A stretch of DNA of 64,000 nucleotides from an uncultured Roseateles sp. (lineage in GTDB: Bacteria > Pseudomonadota > Gammaproteobacteria > Burkholderiales > Burkholderiaceae_C), in assembly GCF_963422335.1 (NCBI RefSeq), contig NZ_OY729424.1, positions 4,712,001-4,776,000 on the forward strand, written 5' to 3'. The translations under genes and the position numbers were made by a program. Of the stretch, positions 26,510 through 34,921 are shown in pieces. Position 1 is the first letter of the stretch. Each line of letters begins with the position of its first letter. Under the pieces are notes generated by a model. It had not been told where the DNA came from. It saw only the letters and a program-made list of their open reading frames with translations, and made no database searches.

Positions 26510-27274
26510 TCAGCCGCGCCCGACGAAGGGCATGGCACTGGCCATCACGGTCATGTTCAAAACGTTGGCGCTCAGCGGCAATGCGGCGATGTGGCGCACT
26601 GCGTCAGCCACATGGGTGGCGTCCATCATCGGTTCGGGGGCGACCGAGCCATTGGCCTGCAGCACGCCGCGCGTCATGCGCTCGGACAGCTCGGTCAGCG
26701 CATTGCCGATGTCGATCTGGCTGGCCACGATGTTGAAGGCGCGGCCATCCAGGGCCAGGGCCTTGGTGATGCCGGTCACCGCATGCTTGCTCGCCGTGTA
26801 GGGCGCGGTGAAGGGGCGCGGCGTGTGCGCCGAGATCGAGCCGTTGTTGATGATGCGGCCGCCCTGCGGCGACTGACGGCGCATCAGCCCGAAGGCCGCG
26901 CGTGCGCAAAGGAAGACGCCGGTCACATTGGTGTTGATCACGGCGAACCACTTGTCCAGCGGCAGCTCGTCCATAGGCACGGCAGGTGCATTGACGCCGG
27001 CATTGTTGAAGAGCAGATCCAGCCGGCCGAAGCGCAGCTCGATGGCGGCGAAGAGGGCCTGCACACTGTCCGGATCGGTCACGTCGGTGGGTACGGCCAG
27101 CGCGGTCTGGCCGCGTGATTCGGCCTCGGCCGCCAGTGCTTGCAAGGGCTCGGGGCGCCGGCCCGCCAGCACGACGGTCCAGCCATCGTTCAGCAGGCCC
27201 AGGGCCACCGCGCGTCCTATGCCACTGCCCGCGCCGGTGACGAGGGCGATCTTCTTCGTGTTGCTGGTGTTCAA
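26510..27274 (-). CDS. Short-chain dehydrogenase/reductase
   Basis: 254 residues, classical SDR: TGAGSGIG nucleotide motif near 13-20, NNAGVN near 90, active-site Ser in NNGSISAH and the YTASK catalytic pair Tyr-Lys near 157-161. The start is a TTG at 27274, chosen because AGGAG lies eight bases upstream and the family N terminus begins here. No in-frame ATG gives a complete Rossmann fold. NAD or NADP use cannot be fixed by eye. In a cluster with a 2-hydroxyacid dehydrogenase and an FAH-family hydrolase, it probably oxidises a hydroxy acid intermediate. Confidence 0.87.
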   Translation of the reverse strand: MNTSNTKKIALVTGAGSGIGRAVALGLLNDGWTVVLAGRRPEPLQALAAEAESRGQTALAVPTDVTDPDSVQALFAAIELRFGRLDLLFNNAGVNAPAVPMDELPLDKWFAVINTNVTGVFLCARAAFGLMRRQSPQGGRIINNGSISAHTPRPFTAPYTASKHAVTGITKALALDGRAFNIVASQIDIGNALTELSERMTRGVLQANGSVAPEPMMDATHVADAVRHIAALPLSANVLNMTVMASAMPFVGRG

Positions 27275-27303
27275 ACGAGGCTCCTGGGAATGGGTGGGTC
27301 GAA

Positions 27304-28017
27304 TCAACGAGAGCAAGGGTTCTGTGCCTGCGCTTGCACCGTCATCGAGAACTGGGCTATGCCATCGACACCTGCGCTGACGACATCGCCCGGCTGCAGC
27401 GCCCCCACGCCCGCGGGCGTGCCGGTGTAGATCAGGTCGCCGGGTGCCAGCGTCACCGACCTCGACAGCATGGCCACCAGCTCGGGCACCGACCACAGCA
27501 GCTCGGACAGATCGGCCCGCTGCCGCTCAAGGCCGTTGACCGCCAGCCACATGGCGCCCTGCCGGGGATGGCCGATGGCCGCGACCGGCACCAGCGGCGA
27601 GCAAGGGGCCGAGTGGTCGAAGGCCTTGGCGGCCTCCCAGGGGCCGCCGGCGAGCTTGGCCTGCTGCTGCAGATCGCGCCGCGTCAGATCCAGCCCGGCG
27701 CCATAGCCCCAGATGTGATGAGGCTCCACCTGGGACGGCTCGATATCTCGGCCGCCTCGGCCGATGGCCACCACGAGTTCGATCTCATGGCAGAAGTCGC
27801 TGGTGCCGGGGGGATAGGGCAGCGCGCCTTGCGCCAACACCACCGCATTGGCCGGTTTCATGAACCAGGCCGGCATGTCCCGCGGTCTTGCCTGCTCGTC
27901 CGGGCTCCAGCGGTAGTTGCGGCCTATGCAGTACACGCGGCCCACCGGGAACACAGCCTCTCGGCCCACCACCGGCAGCGTGGTCAGCGCGGGCGCCGGG
28001 AAGACCAGCTCGGCCAT
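27304..28017 (-). CDS. Fumarylacetoacetate hydrolase-family protein
   Basis: 237 residues from the ATG at 28017, preceded by GGAG at a spacing of nine; ATG at 28023 or TTG at 28044 are alternatives. Family motifs: VYCIGRNYRWSPDE (about 27-40), the metal-binding CHEIELVVAIGR with the Glu pair near 75-86, GYGAGLDLTRRDLQ (about 105-118) with Asp, and GDLIYTGTPAGVG (about 200-212). FAH-fold enzymes cleave or decarboxylate diketo acids such as fumarylpyruvate or 2-oxohept-3-ene-dioate; specificity unknown. It sits 23 bases downstream of a TctC gene. Confidence 0.87.
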   Translation of the reverse strand: MAELVFPAPALTTLPVVGREAVFPVGRVYCIGRNYRWSPDEQARPRDMPAWFMKPANAVVLAQGALPYPPGTSDFCHEIELVVAIGRGGRDIEPSQVEPHHIWGYGAGLDLTRRDLQQQAKLAGGPWEAAKAFDHSAPCSPLVPVAAIGHPRQGAMWLAVNGLERQRADLSELLWSVPELVAMLSRSVTLAPGDLIYTGTPAGVGALQPGDVVSAGVDGIAQFSMTVQAQAQNPCSR

Positions 28018-28040
28018 GATCATCGGCTCCATCGACGGCC

Positions 28041-29015
28041 TCAATCGACGGTGATCTTGCGGCTGTGGATGATCTGGGCGTAGCGCACTCTATCGTCCGC
28101 GATCAGCTTCGCGAACTCCCGTGGCGATGTGGCGCGCGGCACGCCACCCAGCGAGGCCAGGCGCGCCTTGACCGCTTCGTCCGTCAGGACGGCGCGAACA
28201 TCGGCAGCGATCTTCTCCACGATGTCCGGCGGCGTGCCTGACGGGGCCAGCAGGCCGAGCCAGGAGATGGCGTTGAATCCCGGGAGCACGGTCTCCGCGA
28301 GCGTGGGCACCTCGGGCAAAGCCGGCACCCGTTGATCCCCGGTCACGGCCAGAGCACGCAGCTTGCCGGCCTTGATGTGCCCGGAAGCTTCCAGCACCGT
28401 CAGGAAGGACAAATTCACATGACCCGCGATGAGGTCCGAGATCGCCGGACCGCCGCCCCGGTAGGGCACGTGCAGGATGAAGGTGCCTGTCCGGTCCTTG
28501 AACATCTCGGCCGCCAGGTGCGGCGCGCCGCCCGAGCCAGCGCTGCTGTAGGACAGCCGACCCGGTTGCGACTTGGCCAGCGCGATGAACTCGGCTGCGG
28601 TCTTAACCGGCATCGCGGGGTTGACCACCATGGCCATGGGCAGCTCGGCCACCAGGGAGATGGGGACGAATGCAGCGTCGGGGTCATACGGCAGCTTGCG
28701 ATACAGCGACGGATTGATCGCCTGCGTGCCGATATTGCCCAGCAGCAGCGTGTAGCCGTCCGGCTTGGCCTTGGCAACCAGGTCGGCACCTATCTGTCCG
28801 GCCGCGCCGCCCTTGTTCTCGACGACCACAGTCCTCCCCCAGCGCGAGGCCAATTGCTCGGCCAGGATGCGCCCGCCGGTGTCGGTTCCGCCGCCGGGCG
28901 GGAACGGGACCACCAGCGTCACGGGCCTGGCGGGATAGGCCTGGGCGAAGCTGGGCGCGTGGGCGAGCGCGCCGAGCGCGCAGGCCGCGATGACGGCAAG
29001 GTACGGGGTGAACAT
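28041..29015 (-). CDS. TctC-family (Bug) periplasmic solute-binding protein
   Basis: 324 residues: signal peptide ending HAPSFAQ, then AYPARPVTLVVPFPPGGGTD, the strongest form of the family signature. KPDGYTLLLGN, YRGGGPAISDLIAGH and LAPSGTPPDIVEKI follow. It is 14 bases downstream of the 2-hydroxyacid dehydrogenase gene and 23 bases upstream of the FAH-family gene. Likely the binding protein for the acid degraded by this cluster (inference). Confidence 0.92.
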   Translation of the reverse strand: MFTPYLAVIAACALGALAHAPSFAQAYPARPVTLVVPFPPGGGTDTGGRILAEQLASRWGRTVVVENKGGAAGQIGADLVAKAKPDGYTLLLGNIGTQAINPSLYRKLPYDPDAAFVPISLVAELPMAMVVNPAMPVKTAAEFIALAKSQPGRLSYSSAGSGGAPHLAAEMFKDRTGTFILHVPYRGGGPAISDLIAGHVNLSFLTVLEASGHIKAGKLRALAVTGDQRVPALPEVPTLAETVLPGFNAISWLGLLAPSGTPPDIVEKIAADVRAVLTDEAVKARLASLGGVPRATSPREFAKLIADDRVRYAQIIHSRKITVD

Positions 29016-29029
29016 GGTCTTGCGTCCTC

Positions 29030-29983
29030 TCAGGTGGTGAGGCTCATCGCCGGGCGCTCGCCCGCCAGCGCCTGGGCCAGGCTGTCGAGCACCATCTCGC
29101 CCATCGCCGTCCGCGTCTCCCAGGTCGCGCTGGCACGATGGGCCTGCAGGGTGACGTGGTCGGACTGGCGCAGCGCCAGCGGAACGCGGGGTTCGTCGAC
29201 GAACACGTCTAGGCCCGCGCCGGCGATACGGCCAGCGGCCAGCGCCGCTGTCAGATCGGCCTCGTTGACGAGGCGGCCACGGGCGACGTTGACCAGGAAG
29301 CCGCGCGGCCCCAGTGCGTCGAGCACGGCCGCGTTGACGATGCCTTCGGCCTTGTCCGCCGCCGCACACAGCACCAGCGCATCGGACTCGCGCGCGAGGT
29401 CCACCAGGCTGGGCACGAAGCGATACGCCAGGTCATCCATGGCCCGCAAGTCGGTGTAGCTGATCGGGCAGCCGAAAGCCGCCGTCCGTGCCGCGACGGC
29501 GCGCCCTACCCGACCCATGCCGACGATGCCGACGCGCATGCCGCTGAACCGGCGTGCGAGCGGGATGGCACTGGGCTGAGGGCGCAGCTCCCACTGGCCA
29601 TCGCGCACGAAACGGTCGCCGGCACACAGATTGCGGCAGGTGGCGATCAGCAGACCGATCGCCAGATCGGCCACGTCTTCGGTCAGTGCACCCAGCGTGG
29701 CGGTGACGGGCAGGCCGCGACCGCGACAGTAGGCGAGATCCACGGCATCGGTGCCGACGCCATTCACGGCAACGACCTTGAGCGCCGGCATCTGCTCCAG
29801 CATCTCCCGGGAAATGCCGGTGTGGCCGCCGGTGATCACGGCGCGCACGGACCCGCCCTGCTCACGCAGCCAGGCCTCGCCGTCGCTGGCCTCGAAGTGC
29901 TTGCGCACGGTGTAAAGCGCCGCGAGCCTGTCGTTGACGGCAGGGATCAGGATCGGGTTGAGTTGCAGGACCAGGGGTTTCAT
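29030..29983 (-). CDS. D-isomer-specific 2-hydroxyacid dehydrogenase
   Basis: 317 residues. Rossmann motif GMRVGIVGMGRVGRAVAAR (about 147-165), Arg in NVARGRLVNE (about 229-238), Glu in VDEPRVPLAL and the catalytic His in LQAHRASAT (about 280-288). It reduces a 2-keto acid or oxidises a D-hydroxy acid with NAD(P)H. It is the first gene of a five-gene cluster (dehydrogenase, TctC, FAH-family, SDR, TctC) and is divergent from the HTH-citrate synthase gene 100 bases away. A perfect inverted repeat stands between them, suggesting control by that protein. Confidence 0.87.
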   Translation of the reverse strand: MKPLVLQLNPILIPAVNDRLAALYTVRKHFEASDGEAWLREQGGSVRAVITGGHTGISREMLEQMPALKVVAVNGVGTDAVDLAYCRGRGLPVTATLGALTEDVADLAIGLLIATCRNLCAGDRFVRDGQWELRPQPSAIPLARRFSGMRVGIVGMGRVGRAVAARTAAFGCPISYTDLRAMDDLAYRFVPSLVDLARESDALVLCAAADKAEGIVNAAVLDALGPRGFLVNVARGRLVNEADLTAALAAGRIAGAGLDVFVDEPRVPLALRQSDHVTLQAHRASATWETRTAMGEMVLDSLAQALAGERPAMSLTT

Positions 29984-30040
29984 ATCGAAGGGCGTTTGAG
30001 CAGATGTGCACATCCTATTTAATACTTGACGATGCTGGCA

Positions 30041-30063
30041 ATATTGATGTTTAAAATCAATAT
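30041..30063. promoter_or_regulatory. Perfect inverted repeat in the divergent promoter region
   Basis: ATATTGAT-N7-ATCAATAT (8-bp arms, spacer GTTTAAA) lies in the AT-rich 100 bases between the dehydrogenase start (29983) and the HTH-citrate synthase start (30084). The surroundings include TTTAAT, TACTTGAC and TATATAAAAC, candidates for the two promoters. It is 20 bases upstream of the HTH-citrate synthase ATG, a position suited to autorepression. Confidence 0.65.
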
Positions 30064-30083
30064 ATAAAACTTGCGCACACACC

Positions 30084-31247
30084 ATGGCATCCTGGATATC
30101 GATGGACGAGGCATGCCGCCTCCTCGGGGTCAGACCTCAGACGGTCTACGCCTATGTGAGCCGCGGCAAGCTGGAGGTCATGCCCGACCCGGCCGACACG
30201 CGCCGCAGCCTGTATCGCGCCGAGGACGTGGCCGGGCTTGCCAAGCGCAAGCAGGCCGGCCGCAAGCACGAGACCTTGGCAGCCAACACCTTGTTTGGCT
30301 CGGAGCCGAGCATCCCGACGGCCCTGTGTGCCTTCTTTCGCGGCCGGCCCTACTACCGCGGCCAGGACGCCGTTGACCTGGCCAGGTCGGCCAGCCTGGA
30401 GGAGGCGGCCCGGCTGTTATGGGCCACCGAGCAGGCCGTGGACTTCTCCTCCGCGTCGCCAACCCATTCGGGGCCGCCCGGCCGGTTGGCGGCTTTCACC
30501 ACCCTGGCCGGTCTGGCGGCCGCGGGCCACTCGACCGTCGGGCGTCTGACCCGTGTGCTGCACGGCGAGGGCCAGAGCCTGGTCGGGCAGTTGGCCAATG
30601 CCTTCGGCGCCCTGCCCGGCTCCGAGCCGCTGCATCTGCGCTTTGCGCGAGGGTGGAAGCAATCAGCCGAGGTGGCCGATCTGCTGCGCACAGCGCTGGT
30701 GCTGCTGGCCGATCACGAGCTGACCAGCTCGGCCTTTGTCACGCGCATTGCGGCTTCGACAGGCGCGTCACTGCCGGCTTGCCTGCTGGCCGGATTGAAC
30801 ACGCTGTCGGGCCCCCTGCACGGCGATGCATCGGGGCGTGTACAGGCGCTGTTCAGCGATGTGGTCAGGCAGGGCGAGGACCAGGTTGTGGCCCACTACC
30901 TGTCGTCTGGTCTGCCATTCGCTGGCTTCGGTCATCACCTCTATCCCGATGGTGATCCGCGCGCTGCCGCCCTGCTTGCGCTCTTCGAGCCGCCGAAGGT
31001 GATCGCGCGCTTCATTGAAAAGGTGACCAGCCTGACCGGTCTGCGGCCCAATATCGACGTAGCCCTGGCGGCCCTGGTTGCCCACCATAGCCTGCCCGCT
31101 GATGCGGCCTTCGGCCTGTTCGCCACGGCGCGCAGTGTCGGCCTGCTGGCGCATGGCATGGAGCAGTTGGGCGTGCACCAGGTGATACGCCCACGCGGAC
31201 GCTATGTGGGTCTGCCGCCCAGCACATTGCCGAGCGCTCAAGCCTAG
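30084..31247 (+). CDS. HTH-citrate synthase fusion protein
   Basis: 387 residues. Residues 1-60 form an excisionase/MerR-type winged helix (SMDEACRLLGVRPQTVYAYV, then RRSLYRAEDVAGLAKRK). The rest is a citrate-synthase fold with all three catalytic contexts: His in SGPLHGDASG, His in GFGHHLYPDGDPRA and Asp in RPNIDVALAAL. AHGMEQLGVHQVIRPRGRYVG matches the C-terminal Arg-containing motif. Such fusions are known in Burkholderiales, annotated only as citrate synthase family. The DNA-binding domain, divergent placement and adjacent palindrome suggest a transcription factor that senses an acyl-CoA or keto acid, or a bifunctional enzyme. Confidence 0.85.
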   Translation: MASWISMDEACRLLGVRPQTVYAYVSRGKLEVMPDPADTRRSLYRAEDVAGLAKRKQAGRKHETLAANTLFGSEPSIPTALCAFFRGRPYYRGQDAVDLARSASLEEAARLLWATEQAVDFSSASPTHSGPPGRLAAFTTLAGLAAAGHSTVGRLTRVLHGEGQSLVGQLANAFGALPGSEPLHLRFARGWKQSAEVADLLRTALVLLADHELTSSAFVTRIAASTGASLPACLLAGLNTLSGPLHGDASGRVQALFSDVVRQGEDQVVAHYLSSGLPFAGFGHHLYPDGDPRAAALLALFEPPKVIARFIEKVTSLTGLRPNIDVALAALVAHHSLPADAAFGLFATARSVGLLAHGMEQLGVHQVIRPRGRYVGLPPSTLPSAQA

Positions 31248-31526
31248 GGCCGCAACGCAGCAGGTACGCAGCAGGCACGCAGCCGAGTCGAGCACGACGA
31301 GTTTGCCCCGCCTGGTGTCCGCCCGGCCCTTCGGAGGATGCGTGTGCCGCCATAGACCCGTCTCAAGAGTCCAGGCCCGCCATCGCCAAACCCAGACCTC
31401 TTGGCGTTCCGCCTCGGGGCTGGCGTCCCCGCATCTGCGCGCTTTGATCCCCGTCAACCCCTCGGCCAAGCAGCACTTCTAATATAGATTTATTGCCAAT
31501 ACATCTTATAGAAAGTGATCTCCACC

Positions 31527-31805
31527 ATGACGCAGACTCCCATCGTTGACGTGCGCAGCATTGCTCCCCGTGAACGCCATCCGCTGATCTTTTCGACCTT
31601 TGGCGCGCTGGCCGCAGGCCAGGCAATGGAGTTGGTCAATGATCATGACCCCAAGCCGCTGTATCACCAGTTCCAGGCCGAGATGCCTGGCAAGTTCTCC
31701 TGGGACTATCTGGACAGCGGCCCCGCGCTCTGGCGTGTCAGTATCACCAAACTCGCCCAAGGCCATGGCAAAGCCTCCTGCTGCGGTGCCTGCGGAGGCG
31801 CCTGA
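31527..31805 (+). CDS. DUF2249 domain small protein
   Basis: 92 residues from the ATG at 31527. DUF2249 signatures are VDVRSIAPRERHPLIFSTFGAL, NDHDPKPLYHQF (conserved HDP with metal-capable His and Asp) and FSWDYLDSGPALWRVSI. The C terminus ends in a Cys-rich CCGACGG tail that is common in the family. DUF2249 proteins are often near denitrification, hemerythrin or Fe-S genes; the molecular role is unknown. The upstream 279 bases are gene-free; near 31480-31515 they turn AT-rich and probably hold the promoter. It is convergent with the DGC protein gene. Confidence 0.75.
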   Translation: MTQTPIVDVRSIAPRERHPLIFSTFGALAAGQAMELVNDHDPKPLYHQFQAEMPGKFSWDYLDSGPALWRVSITKLAQGHGKASCCGACGGA

Positions 31806-31910
31806 GATTGTCTTTTTTGGCTGCGTCGAAGTGATACGGGCAACACGCCGTTCGTGCTGCCGCCCAATCGTCGGAGCAGCCCAACTCTCGCTGGAAGGTT
31901 TCGATTGCGA

Positions 31911-32327
31911 TCAGCCAGAACCCGGCGGGCTTCGAGGACTGAGGTCTGAATTCAGGGCACGCACGCGCTCGACCAGCAAGGGATAGACCTGCTCGGCCTG
32001 CCTCTCGTCGAAATCCGCGTGGTAGCGCTTGGCGACGCCGGACTCGGCAAGCATCACATGGTCTATTGCCGTGACACCGCGTTCGGCCAGGCAATTTTTC
32101 GCGCAGGCCAGCATGCATCCATCAATGGCGACGATGGGCCGCCCCTCACCCGCCGCCTCGCGGGCGCGGCGGACCAGGCTGCGCACATTGCCACCGACAC
32201 CCGCAATGCAGGACATCTCGGCCACGCCTTCGCGGTCCAGTCGCAGCGCCAGATGATTGGCCAGTTGTGCAGCACTCGAACAGCCCGAGCAAGAATAGAC
32301 CAGCGGCAATTGCCCCAGCGTGCTCAT
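31911..32327 (-). CDS. DGC-domain putative zinc-binding protein
   Basis: 138 residues from the ATG at 32327. Conserved Cys contexts are YSCSGCSSAAQLANHLAL (CxxC near 13-16), MSCIAGVGG, and IDGCMLACAKNCL, the DGC motif with three further Cys. DGC-domain proteins (PF08859) are thought to bind zinc or another metal. Its start overlaps the stop of the FmdE-like gene (ATGA), so the pair is coupled. With DUF2249 on the other side, these three genes look like one small metal- or redox-related set. Confidence 0.77.
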   Translation of the reverse strand: MSTLGQLPLVYSCSGCSSAAQLANHLALRLDREGVAEMSCIAGVGGNVRSLVRRAREAAGEGRPIVAIDGCMLACAKNCLAERGVTAIDHVMLAESGVAKRYHADFDERQAEQVYPLLVERVRALNSDLSPRSPPGSG

Positions 32328-33001
32328 GATGCGCGCCGGCATGAGGCAGGAGCCAAAACCGCCTGATGGCTCGTGGTCAGGCTGCGCCAGCGTTCCGCCG
32401 AGCGGATCGTGAACACACCGGGCTCATAGGCCAGGTCCAGCAATAGGTGCTGCACGCGTTGCTGCCACAGCTGGCCAAGTCGGGCCAACGCATCGGCATC
32501 GAGAGGACTCTTGGCATAGCGTTCCAGCAAGGCTTCCAGCGCAGGGTCGACGGGGGCAAGCGCAAGATCGGCTTGCGCATCCACGGCCGCGCGGGTATCG
32601 AGCCTGGTGAAGCGCAGGGACAACGGCAGGTCGGGCGTGAAGCGCTGCAAACTGACGCGCGAGAAGTGCCCCGCCAAGCCCTTGAAGCCGCTGCCACCGG
32701 CAGCGCCGGTGAGCATCTGCACAACGGTGGCGGCCACGCCGGTACTGCCGGTGCGGGCATCCTCTCGGAATTCGACCTTGATACCGCCACGTTCGGGCAC
32801 AGCGTCCGGATAGAGCTCGCGCAGCGCCAGCCAGGTCAGCCAATAGGCCGCAGCCACCGTCGGGCACGAGTGGCCACTGAGCCGCACCGCGTCGCCGTAG
32901 CCGTATTCAAGAATGCCGCCTTCGGCGCAGCCCAGCACTTCCGCCAGCGGATCCCTGACTCGCAGTCGCGGCACCTGATCGAAGAAGGCGTGGAGTTTCA
33001 T
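32324..33001 (-). CDS. FmdE-like protein
   Basis: 225 residues from the ATG at 33001. The motif SGHSCPTVAAAYWLTWLALRELYPD (GHSCPTVAAAY near 43-53) matches the His/Cys motif of the FmdE family (GHxCPG.. in formylmethanofuran dehydrogenase subunit E), a metal-binding domain. FKGLAGHFSRVSL is a second conserved-looking stretch. FmdE homologues in bacteria without methanogenesis are of unknown function and often lie by nitrite or molybdenum-related genes. Coupled to the DGC protein downstream. The in-frame extension to 33127 has no family resemblance. Confidence 0.6.
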   Translation of the reverse strand: MKLHAFFDQVPRLRVRDPLAEVLGCAEGGILEYGYGDAVRLSGHSCPTVAAAYWLTWLALRELYPDAVPERGGIKVEFREDARTGSTGVAATVVQMLTGAAGGSGFKGLAGHFSRVSLQRFTPDLPLSLRFTRLDTRAAVDAQADLALAPVDPALEALLERYAKSPLDADALARLGQLWQQRVQHLLLDLAYEPGVFTIRSAERWRSLTTSHQAVLAPASCRRAS

Positions 33002-33160
33002 GGGCCCGATTGGGACAGCTGCGCGCTCGAACCGCCTTGATGCAACGCAAGCCGGCGCTGAACGTGATCGGCGTCGGAACGCCAAATGCGAGCAACGCAT
33101 GCGCCATAGCGCCGGCAAAGGCGGCACGCTGACGCGTGTGGCCAGAGCCGACCCGGTGCG

Positions 33161-34708
33161 CTACCCCTCGCTCAGCTTGAAAACCGCCACGGCCTGAACC
33201 AGCAGCAACGCCTGCGCCTTCAGGCTTTCTGCCGCCGCCGCGCTCTCTTCCACCAGCGCCGCGTTTTGCTGGGTGACCTGGTCCATCAGGCTGACGGCCT
33301 CGCCAACCTGTGACACTCCGGCGCTCTGCTCGGTGCTTGCCGCACTGATCTCGCCCACGATGTCGGTGACCCGCTTGATCGAGCTGGCCACTTCGGTCAT
33401 CGTGACACCCGCCTGACCAACCAGAGCAGTGCCCTGCTCGACACGCTCAACGCTTGCCGTGATCAAACTCTTGATCTCCCTGGCGGCCGCTGCCGAGCGC
33501 CCCGCCAGGCTGCGGACCTCGGAAGCCACGACAGCGAAGCCGCGTCCCTGCTCTCCAGCCCGAGCCGCTTCCACTGCGGCGTTCAGCGCAAGGATGTTGG
33601 TCTGGAAGGCGATGCCGTCTATCACGCCGATGATGTCGGCAATTTTCCTGCTCGATTCGTTGATGTCCTTCATGGTGGCGACCACCTTGCTGACATCCTC
33701 TCCACCCCGGGTGGCGACCATGCTGGCACTCAGCGCAAGTTGATTGGCCTGTTTGGCGTTGTCGGCGTTCTGCTTCACGGTGGAACCAAGCTGCTCCATC
33801 GAAGCAGCAGTCTCTTCCAGCGCCGAGGCTTGCTCCTCGGTGCGCTGGCTCAGGTCCAAATTGCCCTGCGCGATCTGCGAGGATGCGGTCGCCACGCTGT
33901 CGGCGTTGCTGCGAACGCCGCTGACGATGCGCACCAGGTTGTCTTTCATTCCAGCCAAGGCACGCAGCAACTCTGCGGTTTCATCCTTGCCTTCACCGCG
34001 GAGATCCACCGTCAAGTCGCCATCGGCCACGCGCTCGGCAGCCGCCTTGGCACGGTTCATCGGCACGGTAATGGAGCGTGCAATCAGCAAGCCGAACAGC
34101 CCTCCGAGCAGCAAGCCGCCGACGATGGAGGCGATCGAGACTGCGCGTATCACGACATAGCGCTCGGCGGCCTCCGCGTACTGTTTGTGAGCCTCGTCAA
34201 GCTGCAATTTGTTGAGCGCCACGATGCCTTTTTCCACCGGAACAAAAAGCGGACGAATGGCCTCGGTCACCACCCGCTGGGCCTCCTTGACATCGTTGGC
34301 ACGTAGCGCCTGCACCGCAGGCAGCAGCCCCTCCTGCACGAACTTCTTCCGGTCGGCGGCGAACAGCTTGGCGAGTGTTTCGGTCTCGGGCGTCAGCTTG
34401 GTGACCATATAGGCATCCCAGATCTTGCCGATGGTCGCAATATTGGCCTCCACCTGCGCGGCGCGATCACTGATGACCTCGGATGTCGGGGTGACAAGTG
34501 CCGTCGCGACGGCGAGCCGGTTGCGCAGCAGATGGGCCTGAATCTCACCGAGTTGCCCTATGGGTACCGCGCGGTCTTCGAACACTGACTTCAGCGCCTC
34601 GTTGGCATGGCTGATGCCCAGCAGGCCCAGCCCGCCGACACCCACCAGCATGGCCGAGAGCAGGCCGATCAGCAGCAACAGCCGGGTCGATATTCTCAGG
34701 TTGTTCAC
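33161..34708 (-). CDS. Methyl-accepting chemotaxis protein
   Basis: 515 residues with a GTG start at 34708, nine bases after AAAGGA; earlier in-frame codons are not needed. First membrane segment about 8-30, a four-helix-bundle-like periplasmic sensor to about 185, second membrane segment about 187-208 and a HAMP domain to about 265. The signalling domain follows, whose hairpin tip IDGIAFQTNILALNAAVEAA is canonical. The C terminus (VFKLSEG) has no CheR-binding pentapeptide. Class Tar-like with a 4HB_MCP sensor; ligand unknown. A long dyad lies upstream at 34802-34838. Confidence 0.93.
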   Translation of the reverse strand: MNNLRISTRLLLLIGLLSAMLVGVGGLGLLGISHANEALKSVFEDRAVPIGQLGEIQAHLLRNRLAVATALVTPTSEVISDRAAQVEANIATIGKIWDAYMVTKLTPETETLAKLFAADRKKFVQEGLLPAVQALRANDVKEAQRVVTEAIRPLFVPVEKGIVALNKLQLDEAHKQYAEAAERYVVIRAVSIASIVGGLLLGGLFGLLIARSITVPMNRAKAAAERVADGDLTVDLRGEGKDETAELLRALAGMKDNLVRIVSGVRSNADSVATASSQIAQGNLDLSQRTEEQASALEETAASMEQLGSTVKQNADNAKQANQLALSASMVATRGGEDVSKVVATMKDINESSRKIADIIGVIDGIAFQTNILALNAAVEAARAGEQGRGFAVVASEVRSLAGRSAAAAREIKSLITASVERVEQGTALVGQAGVTMTEVASSIKRVTDIVGEISAASTEQSAGVSQVGEAVSLMDQVTQQNAALVEESAAAAESLKAQALLLVQAVAVFKLSEG

Positions 34709-34801
34709 GGAAGAGTGTCCTTTGTCGATGTGGAGGTATGGGGCCAACCGCGGGCCGATGGCGCCAACGCTGGATCACCGACGCCACTGGGTATGCAGGT
34801 G

Positions 34802-34838
34802 CCTGCAGATTATTGCGTACGCGTACGCTTAATGCAGG
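34802..34838. promoter_or_regulatory. Nested dyad upstream of the chemoreceptor gene
   Basis: A 14-bp perfect palindrome GCGTACGCGTACGC (34815-34828) is flanked by an outer inverted pair CCTGCA (34802-34807) and TGCAGG (34833-34838). It lies 107 bases upstream of the GTG at 34708 in the 213-base gap before the GAF-PAS gene. It could be an operator for the chemoreceptor gene or a transcript-end structure of the gene upstream, although no T-run follows. Confidence 0.3.
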
Positions 34839-34921
34839 GAATTGCGCTGCCATGCGCACTCATATCGCGGAATCTGACTCACCCGAGGGCCGGGCCTATC
34901 CCCGGTCACGCGCGGCCCGGT

